Source: Mesorhizobium sp. J428
GTDB taxonomy: Bacteria > Pseudomonadota > Alphaproteobacteria > Rhizobiales > Rhizobiaceae
Direction: 5' to 3'
DNA length: 64,000 bases
Assembly (NCBI RefSeq): GCF_024699925.1
Contig: NZ_JAJOMX010000001.1
Location: forward strand, 2,828,001 to 2,892,000
Positions 53,557-61,685 of the stretch are shown here, piece after piece. Under the pieces are notes generated by a model that was not told the DNA's origin, did no database searches, and saw only the letters and a list, made by a program, of their open reading frames with translations. The translations under genes and the position numbers were made by a program. Within the stretch, counting starts at the first letter, position 1, and the number at the start of each line of letters is the position of its first letter.

Positions 53557-54462
53557 CTAGCTGCGCAGCCCCCGCGACAGGAACGAGTCGACGAGCGAAT
53601 CGAACACGGCGCGGACGCGCGGCACGCGGGCGAGGTTTTCGTGCGTCACGATCCAGGTCTCGATCACCGTCACCTCGATCTCCGGCAGAATGCGCACGAG
53701 GTTCGGGTCGCTCTCGCCGACGGGGACCTGGGCGATGCCGATGCCGACGCCGGCGCGGGTGGCGGCGATCTGCGCCGGGTGGCTGTCGGTGCGCAGCACG
53801 AAGCGGTCGCGCGAGAGCGTGCCGCCGAGCCGTTCGGCCAAGATCGCCGCGATGGCGAGGTCGGCACGGTTGCGGTCGGGGCCGATGATGTCGTGGTCGG
53901 CGATCTCCGACACGTCCGCGGGTGCGCCGCGCCGGGCGATATAGGCGCGCGAGGCGAACAGGCCGAGCGGGATCGCGGCGACCTTGCGCGCCACCAGCGC
54001 CTCCTGCTTCGGTGTCACGGTCCTCACCGCCACGTCCACCTCCTGCGCCAGCAGGTCGGCCGGGGCGTTGGAGAGCGACAGCTCGATGCGGATGCCGGGA
54101 TGCTCGGTGCGCAGGCGGGCGAGCATCGCGGGGATGACCTCAACGCCCATGAACTCCGGCACGCTGATGCGCACGATGCCGGCAACTTCGCCGTCCGGCG
54201 CCGAGGCCTGCCGGACGAACAGGTCCGACGCCATCGCCATGGCGCGGGCGGGATCGCGCAGCGTCTCGGCGGTCTCGGTCGGCGTCAGGCCGTTCACCGA
54301 GCGGGTGAAGAGCACCGTGCCGAGCTCGCGCTCCAGCGCCTCGATGCGGCTGCGCACCGTTGGATGCGACAGGCCGAGCCGGCGCGCGGCGGCCGACAGG
54401 CTGCCTTCCTCGAGCACGGCGAGGAAGATGCGCTGGTCGTCCCAGGAGATCGGCAGGCTCAT
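53557..54462 (-). CDS. LysR family transcriptional regulator
   Basis: The product has 301 residues. The N-terminal winged helix (DDQRIFLAVLEEGSLSAAAR, then LSHPTVRSRIEALERELG) is followed by a periplasmic-binding-protein-like effector domain from about residue 92. It diverges from an NAD-epimerase-like gene, the usual target layout for LysR regulators. The effector is unknown. Confidence 0.92.
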   Translation of the reverse strand: MSLPISWDDQRIFLAVLEEGSLSAAARRLGLSHPTVRSRIEALERELGTVLFTRSVNGLTPTETAETLRDPARAMAMASDLFVRQASAPDGEVAGIVRISVPEFMGVEVIPAMLARLRTEHPGIRIELSLSNAPADLLAQEVDVAVRTVTPKQEALVARKVAAIPLGLFASRAYIARRGAPADVSEIADHDIIGPDRNRADLAIAAILAERLGGTLSRDRFVLRTDSHPAQIAATRAGVGIGIAQVPVGESDPNLVRILPEIEVTVIETWIVTHENLARVPRVRAVFDSLVDSFLSRGLRS

Positions 54463-54559
54463 AAAAACATTACTAGCAGATGTTGGATAATTTGCAATTT
54501 TCTTTCATGTAGCGGAAGCCCACCTTCTGCCCATCGTGATGAACCGAGGAGTAGGACCG
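54463..54559. promoter_or_regulatory. AT-rich divergent control region between LysR and epimerase genes
   Basis: This 97-base gap is much richer in AT than its flanks. ATTA and TAAT bound a 23-base stretch (54469-54491) that fits the T-N11-A pattern of LysR boxes, and an AATTTGCAATTTT near-palindrome follows. It probably holds both promoters and the LysR binding site. Confidence 0.42.
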
Positions 54560-55549
54560 ATGGACGGAAAGAGGACGGCGCTGGTGCTGGGCGCGACGGG
54601 CGGAATCGGCGGCGGCATTGACGCAGCACTCGTGAGGCATGGCTGGCGGGTGCGCGGCTTGGCGCGCAACCTGGAGGCCGCCGGCAGGGCCGGGCCGGCG
54701 AAGGTCGAGTGGGTCGCGGGCGACGCGATGCGGCGCGAGGATGTGGTGCGAGCGGCAACGGGCGCGGAGATCATCGTGCATGCGGTGAACCCGCCGAACT
54801 ATGCCAACTGGGACACGCTGGTGCTGCCGATGATCGACAACACGATCGCGGCGGCAAGGGCGGCGGGGGCGCGCGTGGTGCTGCCGGGCACGATCTACAA
54901 TTTCGACCCGGCTGAGACGCCGGTGCTCGGCGAGCATTCGCCGCAGCGGCCGAAGAGCCGCAAGGGCGCGATCCGCGTGGCGATGGAAAAGCGGCTGGAG
55001 GAGGCGGCACCCCAGGTGCCGTCGCTGATCCTGCGCGCGGGGGACTTCTTCGGCCCCGGCGTGCGATCGAGCTGGTTTGCGCAGGCCATGGTGGCGCCGG
55101 GCAAGCCGCTGCGCCGCATCGTCAATCCGGCGAAGGGGCCGGGGCACAGCTGGGCCTACCTTCCCGACCTCGCCGAAACCTTTGCCCGGCTGGTCGAGGC
55201 GCCGGCGCGGCTGCGCCCCTTCGAGCGGGTGCAGTTCGAGGGGCTCTACGACGACACCGGCGAGAGGATGGTGGAGGCGATCCGCCGCGCCGCCGGCCGC
55301 AGGCTCCCGGTCTACCGCTTCCCATGGTGGCTGATGCGGCTCGCGGCCCCGTTCGGCGGCCTGCCGCGCGAGGCGGCGGAAATCGCGCCGCACTGGCGCC
55401 ACCCCTCGCGGCTCGACAATGGCCGCCTCGTCGAGCTGATCGGGCCCGAGCCGGCGACGCCGCTGGACGCCGCCGTGCGGGCGAGCCTCGCCGAGATGGG
55501 CTGCCTGGCAGACGCCGCGCAGCCGGCGCTGCGCGCAGCCTCGGCCTGA
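54560..55549 (+). CDS. NAD-dependent epimerase/dehydratase or NmrA-like family protein
   Basis: The product has 329 residues from the ATG at 54560, with GAGGAG 8 bases upstream; an ATG at 54536 would add eight residues but lacks a binding site. The Rossmann start LVLGATGGIGGGIDAALVRH binds NAD(P). HAVNPPNYANWDTLVLPM and PGTIYNFDPAET correspond to the usual substrate side, and the catalytic YxxxK motif is not clear. It is an extended-SDR protein that may act on a small molecule and is probably controlled by the divergent LysR. Confidence 0.8.
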   Translation: MDGKRTALVLGATGGIGGGIDAALVRHGWRVRGLARNLEAAGRAGPAKVEWVAGDAMRREDVVRAATGAEIIVHAVNPPNYANWDTLVLPMIDNTIAAARAAGARVVLPGTIYNFDPAETPVLGEHSPQRPKSRKGAIRVAMEKRLEEAAPQVPSLILRAGDFFGPGVRSSWFAQAMVAPGKPLRRIVNPAKGPGHSWAYLPDLAETFARLVEAPARLRPFERVQFEGLYDDTGERMVEAIRRAAGRRLPVYRFPWWLMRLAAPFGGLPREAAEIAPHWRHPSRLDNGRLVELIGPEPATPLDAAVRASLAEMGCLADAAQPALRAASA

Positions 55550-55580
55550 GCCGGCCTGTCCGGGGTTTTCGCGCAAGACG

Positions 55581-55616
55581 GCGCATCGTTATGGCCAGAC
55601 AGCTATAACGATGCGC
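55581..55616. terminator. long hairpin between convergent genes
   Basis: GCGCATCGTTAT and ATAACGATGCGC form a perfect 12-bp stem with a 12-base loop in the 101-base gap between the epimerase stop and the next gene's stop. Its position between two gene ends suggests a two-way terminator; neither side has a long U-run. Confidence 0.55.
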
Positions 55617-55650
55617 ACGCAAAGGCTCGGGCCAAAATGCGCCCGGCGGG

Positions 55651-56538
55651 TCAGGATGTGTCCGGCTCCAGCGCCTCGCGGGCGAAGTAGCTCATGTCGC
55701 CGAGCATCGAGTGGATGTCGAGGCGGCGCGGGCCGGGCTTGATCTGCCCGGGCGGACGCCCGGGGCGGAACGGCCATTGGCGCACGTAGCGCAAGGCCGG
55801 CCCGGCCGCAGCACCGGCGGCCTGCCGTGCGCGCGCCTCGGCGGTGGCCTGCGCATCGGCCGCGGCGCGGGCCCGCCAGCGCGCGAAGCGCAGCGCCTGG
55901 CCCGGCACGTCGTCGAGGGCCGCGCGCAAAGCCGCGATGCGCCGGAACAGCCGGCCGGCATCGATCGGGTCTCCCGGTCGGCAGGGCGGGCGCACAGGCG
56001 CGGGCGGCGGCGCGCCGGGGCCGAGAGAGAGGATGCGCGGCACGTCGCGCGCGGGCCGCGGCCGCGGCGGGCCAGGCCGCGTCAAGGGATCGAGGAGCGG
56101 AAAGACGTAGGCGCGCGGCCGGGGCGCCTCGCCGCGAAAGGCGGCGATGCTCATGCCGCGCGGCAGCACGATGCCGGTGCCGGCGCCCGCGCGCACGAAG
56201 AGGCGGTTGCGCCGCAACGCCAGCCGCGGCCGCCCCGGCCCGACCTCCACCACCACGTCCCGCGCCGCCACGAAGATCAGCCGCCGCACGGCGGATTCGG
56301 CCGGCAGCAGGAGCCTGAGCACCGCGCGATAGGCGCGGCGGGGGAGCGTGGGCCTGCCTTCATCCGCCGCCCCGGCGCCCTGCGCCGCGCCCTGGCCGCC
56401 GGCCGCCTGAGGCGCCGCCGGGCCGTCGCCCGCGCCGGACGGGCGGCAGGGGTCCAGCCCGGCCATGGTCATCAGCACCTCCAGCACCCGCCTCAGCCTC
56501 TCCCAGTTCGTCTCGACCACTCCCTCCCACTCGATCAC
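55651..56538 (-). CDS. hypothetical protein, Pro/Arg/Ala-rich
   Basis: The product has 295 residues from a GTG at 56538 with a near-perfect binding site (AAAGGAGG, 6 bases upstream); the frame further upstream runs through repeat DNA and is not coding. Visible parts are an N-terminal helix (ETNWERLRRVLEVLMTMAGL), an Ala/Gly-rich linker and a central hydrophobic region (LRLLLPAESAVRRLIFVAAR). Long Pro/Arg-rich stretches and an IHSMLGDMSYFAREALE tail follow. No signal peptide is seen. It resembles uncharacterised proteins of rhizobia; no function can be assigned. Confidence 0.6.
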   Translation of the reverse strand: MIEWEGVVETNWERLRRVLEVLMTMAGLDPCRPSGAGDGPAAPQAAGGQGAAQGAGAADEGRPTLPRRAYRAVLRLLLPAESAVRRLIFVAARDVVVEVGPGRPRLALRRNRLFVRAGAGTGIVLPRGMSIAAFRGEAPRPRAYVFPLLDPLTRPGPPRPRPARDVPRILSLGPGAPPPAPVRPPCRPGDPIDAGRLFRRIAALRAALDDVPGQALRFARWRARAAADAQATAEARARQAAGAAAGPALRYVRQWPFRPGRPPGQIKPGPRRLDIHSMLGDMSYFAREALEPDTS

Positions 56539-56604
56539 CGCGCCCTCCTTTCGTTGAGGCGGGGAGGAGTGTGCGGGAGGTGGCGAGGGGGGTGGATCAA
56601 AAAG

Positions 56605-56668
56605 CGCGACGTCCCCTTCTCCCCTTGTGGGAGAAGGTGTCGGCGAAGCCGACGGATGAGGGGTGTTG
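56605..56668. repeat. 64-bp mosaic repeat, copy 1
   Basis: This 64-base stretch, with core CTTCTCCCC-TTG-TGGGAGAAG and a second small palindrome GTCGGCGAAGCCGAC, recurs at 57299-57362 with one mismatch in the same orientation. The element resembles intergenic mosaic repeats common in Mesorhizobium and relatives (from memory). It lies between a Pro-rich hypothetical gene and the DUF559 gene; 56539-56924 holds no gene. Confidence 0.85.
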
Positions 56669-56852
56669 CGAGGAGCGGGACGGCGCAGAAGAGCCGGCGA
56701 AGGCGCGAAATCTGTCCACGCCACCGCCACCGCCTCACTCCGTCAGCCCTCCGCTATGGCTCCGGGCGTTCGCATCCTTTGGAAGGGTCCACTGGACCCT
56801 CCAATTCGCCTTCGGCGAACCGGGCGCTCACCCCCTCAACCGTCGCCTTTTC

Positions 56853-56911
56853 TCGGACTTGGCCGTCGCCAAGTCCGAGGGCGACACCTTCTCCCACAGG
56901 GGGAGAAGGGG
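56853..56911. repeat. inverted partial copy of the mosaic repeat
   Basis: Bases 56882-56911 match the reverse complement of the first half of the 64-bp repeat with one mismatch. Just before it, TCGGACTTGGC and GCCAAGTCCGA (56853-56863 and 56868-56878) form a perfect 11-bp stem with a 4-base loop. Together they end 14 bases before the DUF559 start. Confidence 0.7.
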
Positions 56912-56924
56912 TAAGGTCGCGTCT

Positions 56925-57296
56925 ATGCCGCATCGGCCCACGCCACCTCGCAAGAAGGCCTTCGCCCGCGCCTTGCGGCACGAGCCGACGGAGGCCGAGG
57001 CCCGCCTGTGGGAGGAACTGCGCGACCGGCGACTCGACGGGATCAAGTTCCGACGGCAGGTGTCGTTCGATCCCTACATCGCCGATTTCTTCTGCGCGCA
57101 GGCGAAGCTGGTCATCGAGGTTGACGGATCGCAGCATGGAGGCTCGATCAGCGACCGGAGCCGGACGGCATTCTTCAACGGTCTCGGCCTCCGCGTCCTG
57201 CGGTTCTGGAACGACGAGGTGCTACAAGAGATGAGCCCCGTCTGCGACACGATCATCGCCTATGTTCGGGATCAGACATTGCAGCCGTGGCGATGA
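56925..57296 (+). CDS. DUF559 endonuclease-like protein (Vsr-related)
   Basis: The product has 123 residues from the ATG at 56925. The DUF559 fold, a relative of very-short-patch repair and restriction nucleases, is shown by RHEPTEAEARLWEELRDRRL, GIKFRRQVSFDPYIADFFC and KLVIEVDGSQH, where the Asp/Glu residues could form the metal site. It ends FNGLGLRVLRFWNDEVL. Bacterial members are often found beside repeats and mobile DNA; function is unproven. Copies of the 64-bp repeat lie on both sides. Confidence 0.87.
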   Translation: MPHRPTPPRKKAFARALRHEPTEAEARLWEELRDRRLDGIKFRRQVSFDPYIADFFCAQAKLVIEVDGSQHGGSISDRSRTAFFNGLGLRVLRFWNDEVLQEMSPVCDTIIAYVRDQTLQPWR

Positions 57297-57298
57297 CA

Positions 57299-57362
57299 CG
57301 CGACGCCCCCTTCTCCCCTTGTGGGAGAAGGTGTCGGCGAAGCCGACGGATGAGGGGTGTTG
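57299..57362. repeat. 64-bp mosaic repeat, copy 2
   Basis: This copy begins 2 bases after the DUF559 stop and matches copy 1 (56605-56668) at 63 of 64 positions in the same orientation. The hairpin CTTCTCCCC-TTG-TGGGAGAAG could also end transcription of the DUF559 gene. Confidence 0.85.
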
Positions 57363-57439
57363 GCAGGATCACGACTTTCAAGATTAGCTACCGCCTAGCC
57401 TCGCCGGCCCCGCGAAACCGCCACCGCCTCACTCAGTCC

Positions 57440-57515
57440 AGCATCCCTCATCCGTCGCGTTGTCTCGGACTTGACCGCTGGCAAGTCCAAAGACCACACC
57501 TTCCCCGTAAAGAGA
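57440..57515. repeat. degenerate copy of the mosaic repeat
   Basis: CCCTCATCCGTCG, then TCGGACTTGACC and GGCAAGTCCA, then CCACACCTTCCCCG follow the order seen in the inverted copy at 56853-56911 but with several changes. It marks the border between GC-rich repeat DNA and the AT-rich segment that starts at about 57530. The rest of 57363-57556 shows no gene. Confidence 0.5.
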
Positions 57516-57556
57516 GTTGCGCCCTAAAGCTGGTGAAAATAATAAACGATAGTCAA

Positions 57557-59455
57557 TCACCCTTGAGTGAAATCATCGCGTAACTGACGCTGCTCATTCG
57601 CATGTGCGGAAACTATACTGTCCACATTTATCTCGACAATCTTCTGATACAAGACTTCAGGCGACAAGACATCTACCTGATCAGTAACAGATTTTGTTTC
57701 TGGTGCTGCACCCAAAATCTCACTCACTGCAGATAGGCGAGAGTCAGTAGTCTCGATGTGTTCTAGAATAGCCTTGTGGCTAAGGCCATCATACAGCCCA
57801 CTTACAAAATGCCTCGCATTGTTGACGATCCCATCGAGGGCTTCGCCACCTTTCTTGTCGGAGCGCAACCCCAATATCTTGCCGTAGTCCACAGCATATA
57901 TAGCGAAAGAGCGAACCTTCAGTCCGTCAACGTCGAAGTACTCATAGTTGTTATCAATTAAATGTATTATGCGTTGCGCCCAAAGGTCTTTAAGGGCATC
58001 GCTTGCAGCGTCAATATCCTTTGAAACAGAGAAAATCTTTGACTTATTGCTAAGGCATTTCATAAAAATGCTGTCAAATAACTTTAGAGAACTGATAGAT
58101 GCGTCAGGAAAATTCGCGATCTTAGTGGTCGTGAAATAACTTATCACAGATGCTTGGACAGCTCTCAAAGTTATAGGAAGGTGGGCTGCCCCGTGAGTCG
58201 CGCAACATTCAGCAACCATCGCTAGGAAATCTCTAGGATTGCCCTCGGATGCTCGAACAAAATAGTCAAAAGCATCAGCAGATTCGAAAATGTGAGTAAA
58301 TAATCTCTCAAATATCCTTGTAACGTTGCCGATCACAATTTTCTTGTCATAGTAAAAGTCATAGTCGTACTTGCTAAGGGCATACTCTTCAAGAAGGTGC
58401 TTTATTAGAATATATAAAAGAAAGTGTCGAACTGCCCGTCTGTCTAAGTCAAAAGTAAATATATGATTTAGGTCAGCTAACTCCGTAATATCTATCCCGG
58501 GCTGAAGACCTATCCTCCGACTTTTGACTGTTGCCGTAAATTGAGTAAGGAATTTAAGTGCGGCAATTTTACATGATATCCGATTAGAAGTGCCAATTGT
58601 CCGTCTTAGCAATTCAGAAAATATGGGCTGTACTGAGGTGTCAATCTGAGACCACTCGTCAATCAAAATAACTATTTGTTCTACTTGCAGGGCCTCGACT
58701 AACTCATCAAGTCCTTCTCTGATTTCAGCGAAGTCAATGAAATGGCTTGCTTTAATCACCAGTTCGACAAATTCCTCTCGGGAAGTCGAGGCTGACGCAG
58801 ACCCACTAAGTTTCGCATCGGCGCCAACTGCAGAAAGTGCGATTCCAGCGTCACCTTGTTTTGCGGTTTCATTTTTTGTTCGGATGGACTTTGTATAACC
58901 ATTGATGCGTTCGCGCATCCGCTGGCCATCCAGCGATTTCCGGAGGCGTTTGATAGCAGCTTTGAATTTGCTTTGAACGGCTTGGCTTTTTAGATGAGAC
59001 CACGTATCGGCGTGGCGCTCATCAATATTTTCAACCTGCTTAACGAAAGTCGCGATTTGCTCAATGCAGCCATTTAGAAAGCCCGAAAAAAAGCTCTCGA
59101 CGATGTCTTCTTCAGTTAGATCCGGTGAAATTCGGCTTATATCAAGCATCCGCATGTCAAAATATACAGGAAGAACCCTATATTTCGCGAAGTTGTGAAG
59201 ACAAATCTCCTCAAAGCATTTTAGTATATGCGTCTTACCGGTTCCATTGCGTCCATATATTACTTGTGTATTTCGACTGGAGAGTAGATCAAGGTCAATA
59301 ACAGGGACAAAGCTCGGAAAAAAGGCAGATAGGTCGCTAGATTTTTCAGCCCTATGCCGAAGCGACGAGAGAAGCCCAAGAATTTCCGTGTCAGAGAAAC
59401 CTGACGATTCACCCGTCTTGGCAGTCTTATTTTGTTGAGGCGTTTTCTTTATCAT
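57557..59455 (-). CDS. large P-loop ATPase of unknown function on AT-rich DNA (ORC/Cdc6-like AAA+ candidate)
   Basis: The product has 632 residues. Walker A is GRNGTGKTH (68-76) and Walker B is IVILIDEWSQID (261-272), separated by an unusually long insert of about 185 residues with a charged helix region and a Ser/Ala-rich loop (GSASASTSREE). After Walker B, NRISCKIAALKFLTQFTA could carry the sensor region; the last 250 residues are mostly helical. The layout recalls ORC/Cdc6-like or STAND-type ATPases found in defence loci and mobile DNA, but no certain family was recognised. Base composition (about 40 percent GC by eye) and codon use differ sharply from neighbours. No partner gene shares the AT-rich segment. 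Confidence 0.72.
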   Translation of the reverse strand: MIKKTPQQNKTAKTGESSGFSDTEILGLLSSLRHRAEKSSDLSAFFPSFVPVIDLDLLSSRNTQVIYGRNGTGKTHILKCFEEICLHNFAKYRVLPVYFDMRMLDISRISPDLTEEDIVESFFSGFLNGCIEQIATFVKQVENIDERHADTWSHLKSQAVQSKFKAAIKRLRKSLDGQRMRERINGYTKSIRTKNETAKQGDAGIALSAVGADAKLSGSASASTSREEFVELVIKASHFIDFAEIREGLDELVEALQVEQIVILIDEWSQIDTSVQPIFSELLRRTIGTSNRISCKIAALKFLTQFTATVKSRRIGLQPGIDITELADLNHIFTFDLDRRAVRHFLLYILIKHLLEEYALSKYDYDFYYDKKIVIGNVTRIFERLFTHIFESADAFDYFVRASEGNPRDFLAMVAECCATHGAAHLPITLRAVQASVISYFTTTKIANFPDASISSLKLFDSIFMKCLSNKSKIFSVSKDIDAASDALKDLWAQRIIHLIDNNYEYFDVDGLKVRSFAIYAVDYGKILGLRSDKKGGEALDGIVNNARHFVSGLYDGLSHKAILEHIETTDSRLSAVSEILGAAPETKSVTDQVDVLSPEVLYQKIVEINVDSIVSAHANEQRQLRDDFTQG

Positions 59456-59534
59456 AACGTCTTTTCATGCTCTGGACCGCAGTCCTACCGATGCGACTCG
59501 CTAGCATCTAAGGATGCCATATACGGATTACCCT

Positions 59535-59564
59535 TAATAGGGCTTCAGCTTAAAAGCGGCTCAA
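59535..59564 (-). promoter_or_regulatory. candidate promoter of the P-loop ATPase gene
   Basis: On the minus strand TTGAGC (59564-59559) is followed after 18 bases by CTATTA (59540-59535), about 80 bases before the ATG at 59455. Both boxes are partial matches. The ribosome binding site is poor (AAAGACG), so expression may be low or controlled. Confidence 0.33.
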
Positions 59565-59600
59565 CAGTAATTGTACGCAAACGGGAGGTGTAACCTTACT

Positions 59601-59745
59601 TTACTGTCCCGCATTATACGCGGCAATCGCCGCCGTATTGACGATATCACCGTCCTTAGCGCTCAGCCCACGATCTGCACCGGCTTGTTGAGCCCCACCA
59701 GCAGCGGGTTGAGGATGTTGGAGTCACTGAGTTCCTGAGGAATCT
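59601..59745 (-). pseudogene. decayed, diverged copy of the maeB 3' end
   Basis: On the minus strand this encodes QEL, then LVGLNKPVQIVG, then after a one-base deletion LSAKDGDIVNTAAIAAYNAG and a TAA stop. The intact malic enzyme gene at 62324 ends with almost the same residues. At DNA level the tail part is only about three quarters identical to the intact gene, except for a 38-base core (59666-59703 against 62390-62427) that differs at one base. It cannot be expressed as a protein. It looks like a gene end carried in by, or displaced by, an inserted element. Confidence 0.75.
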
Positions 59746-59808
59746 CGGGCGATGTTCTCCTTGCAGGACAATGCACTTGCGGAGCCCCGGATGAGCCGCC
59801 CCGTCCCC

Positions 59809-61164
59809 TCACCCGATCCTGTTCAGCGCCACCCTTTCCAAAAACTCCCCATACCCCCCGACGATGCCGTTGCCGATGGGGATGCCGCGGGCAAGCACGC
59901 GGAGGGCGGTGAGGTAGCGGCTTTCGAGGCTGATCGAGTGGAATTTGCGCTGGTCCACCCAGAGGGTGGCCAGCTCCACATGCACGCCGAAGACGCCCTG
60001 ATAGTCGCGCCGCGTCTTGACGACCTCGATCACGCTCGGCCGGTAGCCGGTGGCGGACAGGGCGGCGAGCAGCTCGTCGCGGCTCGCGAGCCTGGCCTGG
60101 ATCTCGTTGAAGCGCGGGAAGATCGCGGCGAGGACGGAGGCCTTGGTGGGGAAGGTGATCTTCTCGCTGGGGGCAAAGGCGCTGAACTCGTCGAAGGCCT
60201 CGATGATCGGCTTGACCTTCAGGCCCTCGCCCCTGAACTTGATGTTGTCCCGCTTGCCGTGCACGAACAGGTAGACGTCGCGGTTCTTCTCCTCGGCACG
60301 GTCCACCTTGTCCTTGAGGCGGCCGAAGCTCAGCGGGATGTCTACGGCATCGTCGGCCGGCCAGAAGGCGCGCCACTCCCATGTCGTCTTGGAACGCATA
60401 TAGGCGGGGTGCGCGGCGGCGGATTTCTTCTTCGCAGGCTTCGCCGGCTTCGGGGCGTCGCCGGATGCGAGCAGATAGGTGCCGAGCCGCTGGCGCATGA
60501 CGACGAGGGCGTCGGCGACGCCGCGGCCGACCAGGTCCATCCGGCGCAGCGCATCCACGCGGCCGTCGTGGCGCGGGAGCCACCTGTCCGGATAGGCGCG
60601 TTCGAACACGGCGCCGATCATGCCGCAGGCATGGAGCAGCGAAATCAGCGCGGCCTGTTCCGGGTCGGGCAGGTCGTCGGTCTCGATCAGCGCCATCAGC
60701 GGATCGCGGATGCGGGCGACCTCGGCGGCGGCATGGCCGACGATCTTCGACTGGACGAAGCCCCACAGGATCTTCTGCGCGCGGACGTGCACGGCGCCCT
60801 TGGCGGCGAGGGAGGCGAGCGTCTCGGAGCGCAATTCGCCGACGCGGCCGACCACCTCGTTGAGCATCACGGCCATCGGGACCCTGCCGCCGAGGCGGTC
60901 GAGGATGTTCAGCGCAAGCGGCGGGCCGGCGGCGTCCGGATCGGTTGGCCGGACGGCGAAGACGGTGTCGACGTCGCTGTCGATCCTGTCCTGGAACGAC
61001 AGGTCCATCAGATGGGCCCCGGCCAGGGCGAAGTCCGCATCCGACCAGGCGGCAAGGGAGCCTGCGGCCTTCGGCGCGGCGAGGCTCAAAAGCGTGAAGG
61101 CTTCGGCGATCGAAAAGCCGTCCGGGGAGGTGGACGAGAGGGGACGCACGAGGGTCACCGCCAT
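59809..61164 (-). CDS. GPP34 (GOLPH3-like) domain protein with CYTH-like C-terminal half
   Basis: The product has 451 residues from the ATG at 61164, overlapping the chromate transporter gene by 10 bases. Residues 20-230 match the bacterial GPP34 family: FTLLSLAAPKAAGS, DADFALAGAHLMDLSFQDRI, LRSETLASLAAKGAV and DPEQAALISLLHACGMI. A Lys/Ala/Pro linker (about 236-258) leads to a second domain. Its WEWRAFW, DVYLFVHGKRDNIKFRGEGL (296-315), KVKPI, VVKTRRDY (381-388) and FHSISLESR blocks resemble the tunnel residues of CYTH triphosphate enzymes. The GPP34 part is fairly sure; the CYTH reading is a suggestion. No function is known for the combination. Confidence 0.65.
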   Translation of the reverse strand: MAVTLVRPLSSTSPDGFSIAEAFTLLSLAAPKAAGSLAAWSDADFALAGAHLMDLSFQDRIDSDVDTVFAVRPTDPDAAGPPLALNILDRLGGRVPMAVMLNEVVGRVGELRSETLASLAAKGAVHVRAQKILWGFVQSKIVGHAAAEVARIRDPLMALIETDDLPDPEQAALISLLHACGMIGAVFERAYPDRWLPRHDGRVDALRRMDLVGRGVADALVVMRQRLGTYLLASGDAPKPAKPAKKKSAAAHPAYMRSKTTWEWRAFWPADDAVDIPLSFGRLKDKVDRAEEKNRDVYLFVHGKRDNIKFRGEGLKVKPIIEAFDEFSAFAPSEKITFPTKASVLAAIFPRFNEIQARLASRDELLAALSATGYRPSVIEVVKTRRDYQGVFGVHVELATLWVDQRKFHSISLESRYLTALRVLARGIPIGNGIVGGYGEFLERVALNRIG

Positions 61165-61685
61165 GCGGGGAGGAGATAGGACAGCGCGCCGCCGGCCGCG
61201 CCGAGGCCGAGGATGACGGCGATCGGGCTGGTCCGCGTGCGGACGATCAGGAGATAGGACAGGACCGCGAGCGCGACGGTGATCGGCCCGGTCAGCGCGG
61301 TCTTGGCCACGGCGTAGATGCCGGAGCACATCAGGCCGATCGAGATCGGTTCGAGGCCGTTCTGCACCGCGCGCCGCCAGGGCGTCTCGCCGATCCTGTT
61401 CCAGACCCGGCCGACCCAGAGGCACAGCACGCTGGACGGGACGAAGAAGGCCAGACCGGCCACGAGCGCCGCGAGCGCGCCGCCGATCTGGGCGCCGAGC
61501 AGCACGACCATCGTCATGTTGGGGCCCGGCGCAAGCTGGCCGATGCCGTAGGTCTTGATGAACACCTCCGGGCCGATGCCGAACTGCGCCGAAAGCACCT
61601 CCTGCATCTCGTGCAGCACGGCCGTCCCGCCGCCCACCGCGAAGACGGACAACAGGACAAAGGTGAGGGCGAGCTTAACCAGCAT
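61155..61685 (-). CDS. chromate transporter, short-chain (C-half) subunit
   Basis: The product has 176 residues with five to six hydrophobic segments. The CHR family signatures FAVGGGTAVLHEMQEVL and GIGQLAPGPNMTMVVLLGAQIGG are present. Full-length ChrA has two such halves in about 400 residues; here they are separate genes overlapping by 11 bases, so the proteins probably form a heterodimer that expels chromate. The GPP34-like gene follows with a 10-base overlap. Confidence 0.88.
   Translation of the reverse strand: MLVKLALTFVLLSVFAVGGGTAVLHEMQEVLSAQFGIGPEVFIKTYGIGQLAPGPNMTMVVLLGAQIGGALAALVAGLAFFVPSSVLCLWVGRVWNRIGETPWRRAVQNGLEPISIGLMCSGIYAVAKTALTGPITVALAVLSYLLIVRTRTSPIAVILGLGAAGGALSYLLPAWR

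Noticed and set aside
56539..56730. N-terminal extension of the Pro-rich hypothetical protein to an ATG at 56730
   Set aside because: The extension is encoded by repeat DNA (copy 1), and a perfect AAAGGAGG site stands before the GTG at 56538.
57299..57515. CRISPR array
   Set aside because: Copies of the repeat are 64 bases, unevenly spaced, partly inverted and separated by a gene; there are no regular spacers.
59456..59600. A further gene or att site upstream of the AT-rich ATPase
   Set aside because: No open frame of useful size or second copy of the 38-base core was found here; only a weak promoter candidate and a small CCCT/AGGG inverted repeat.
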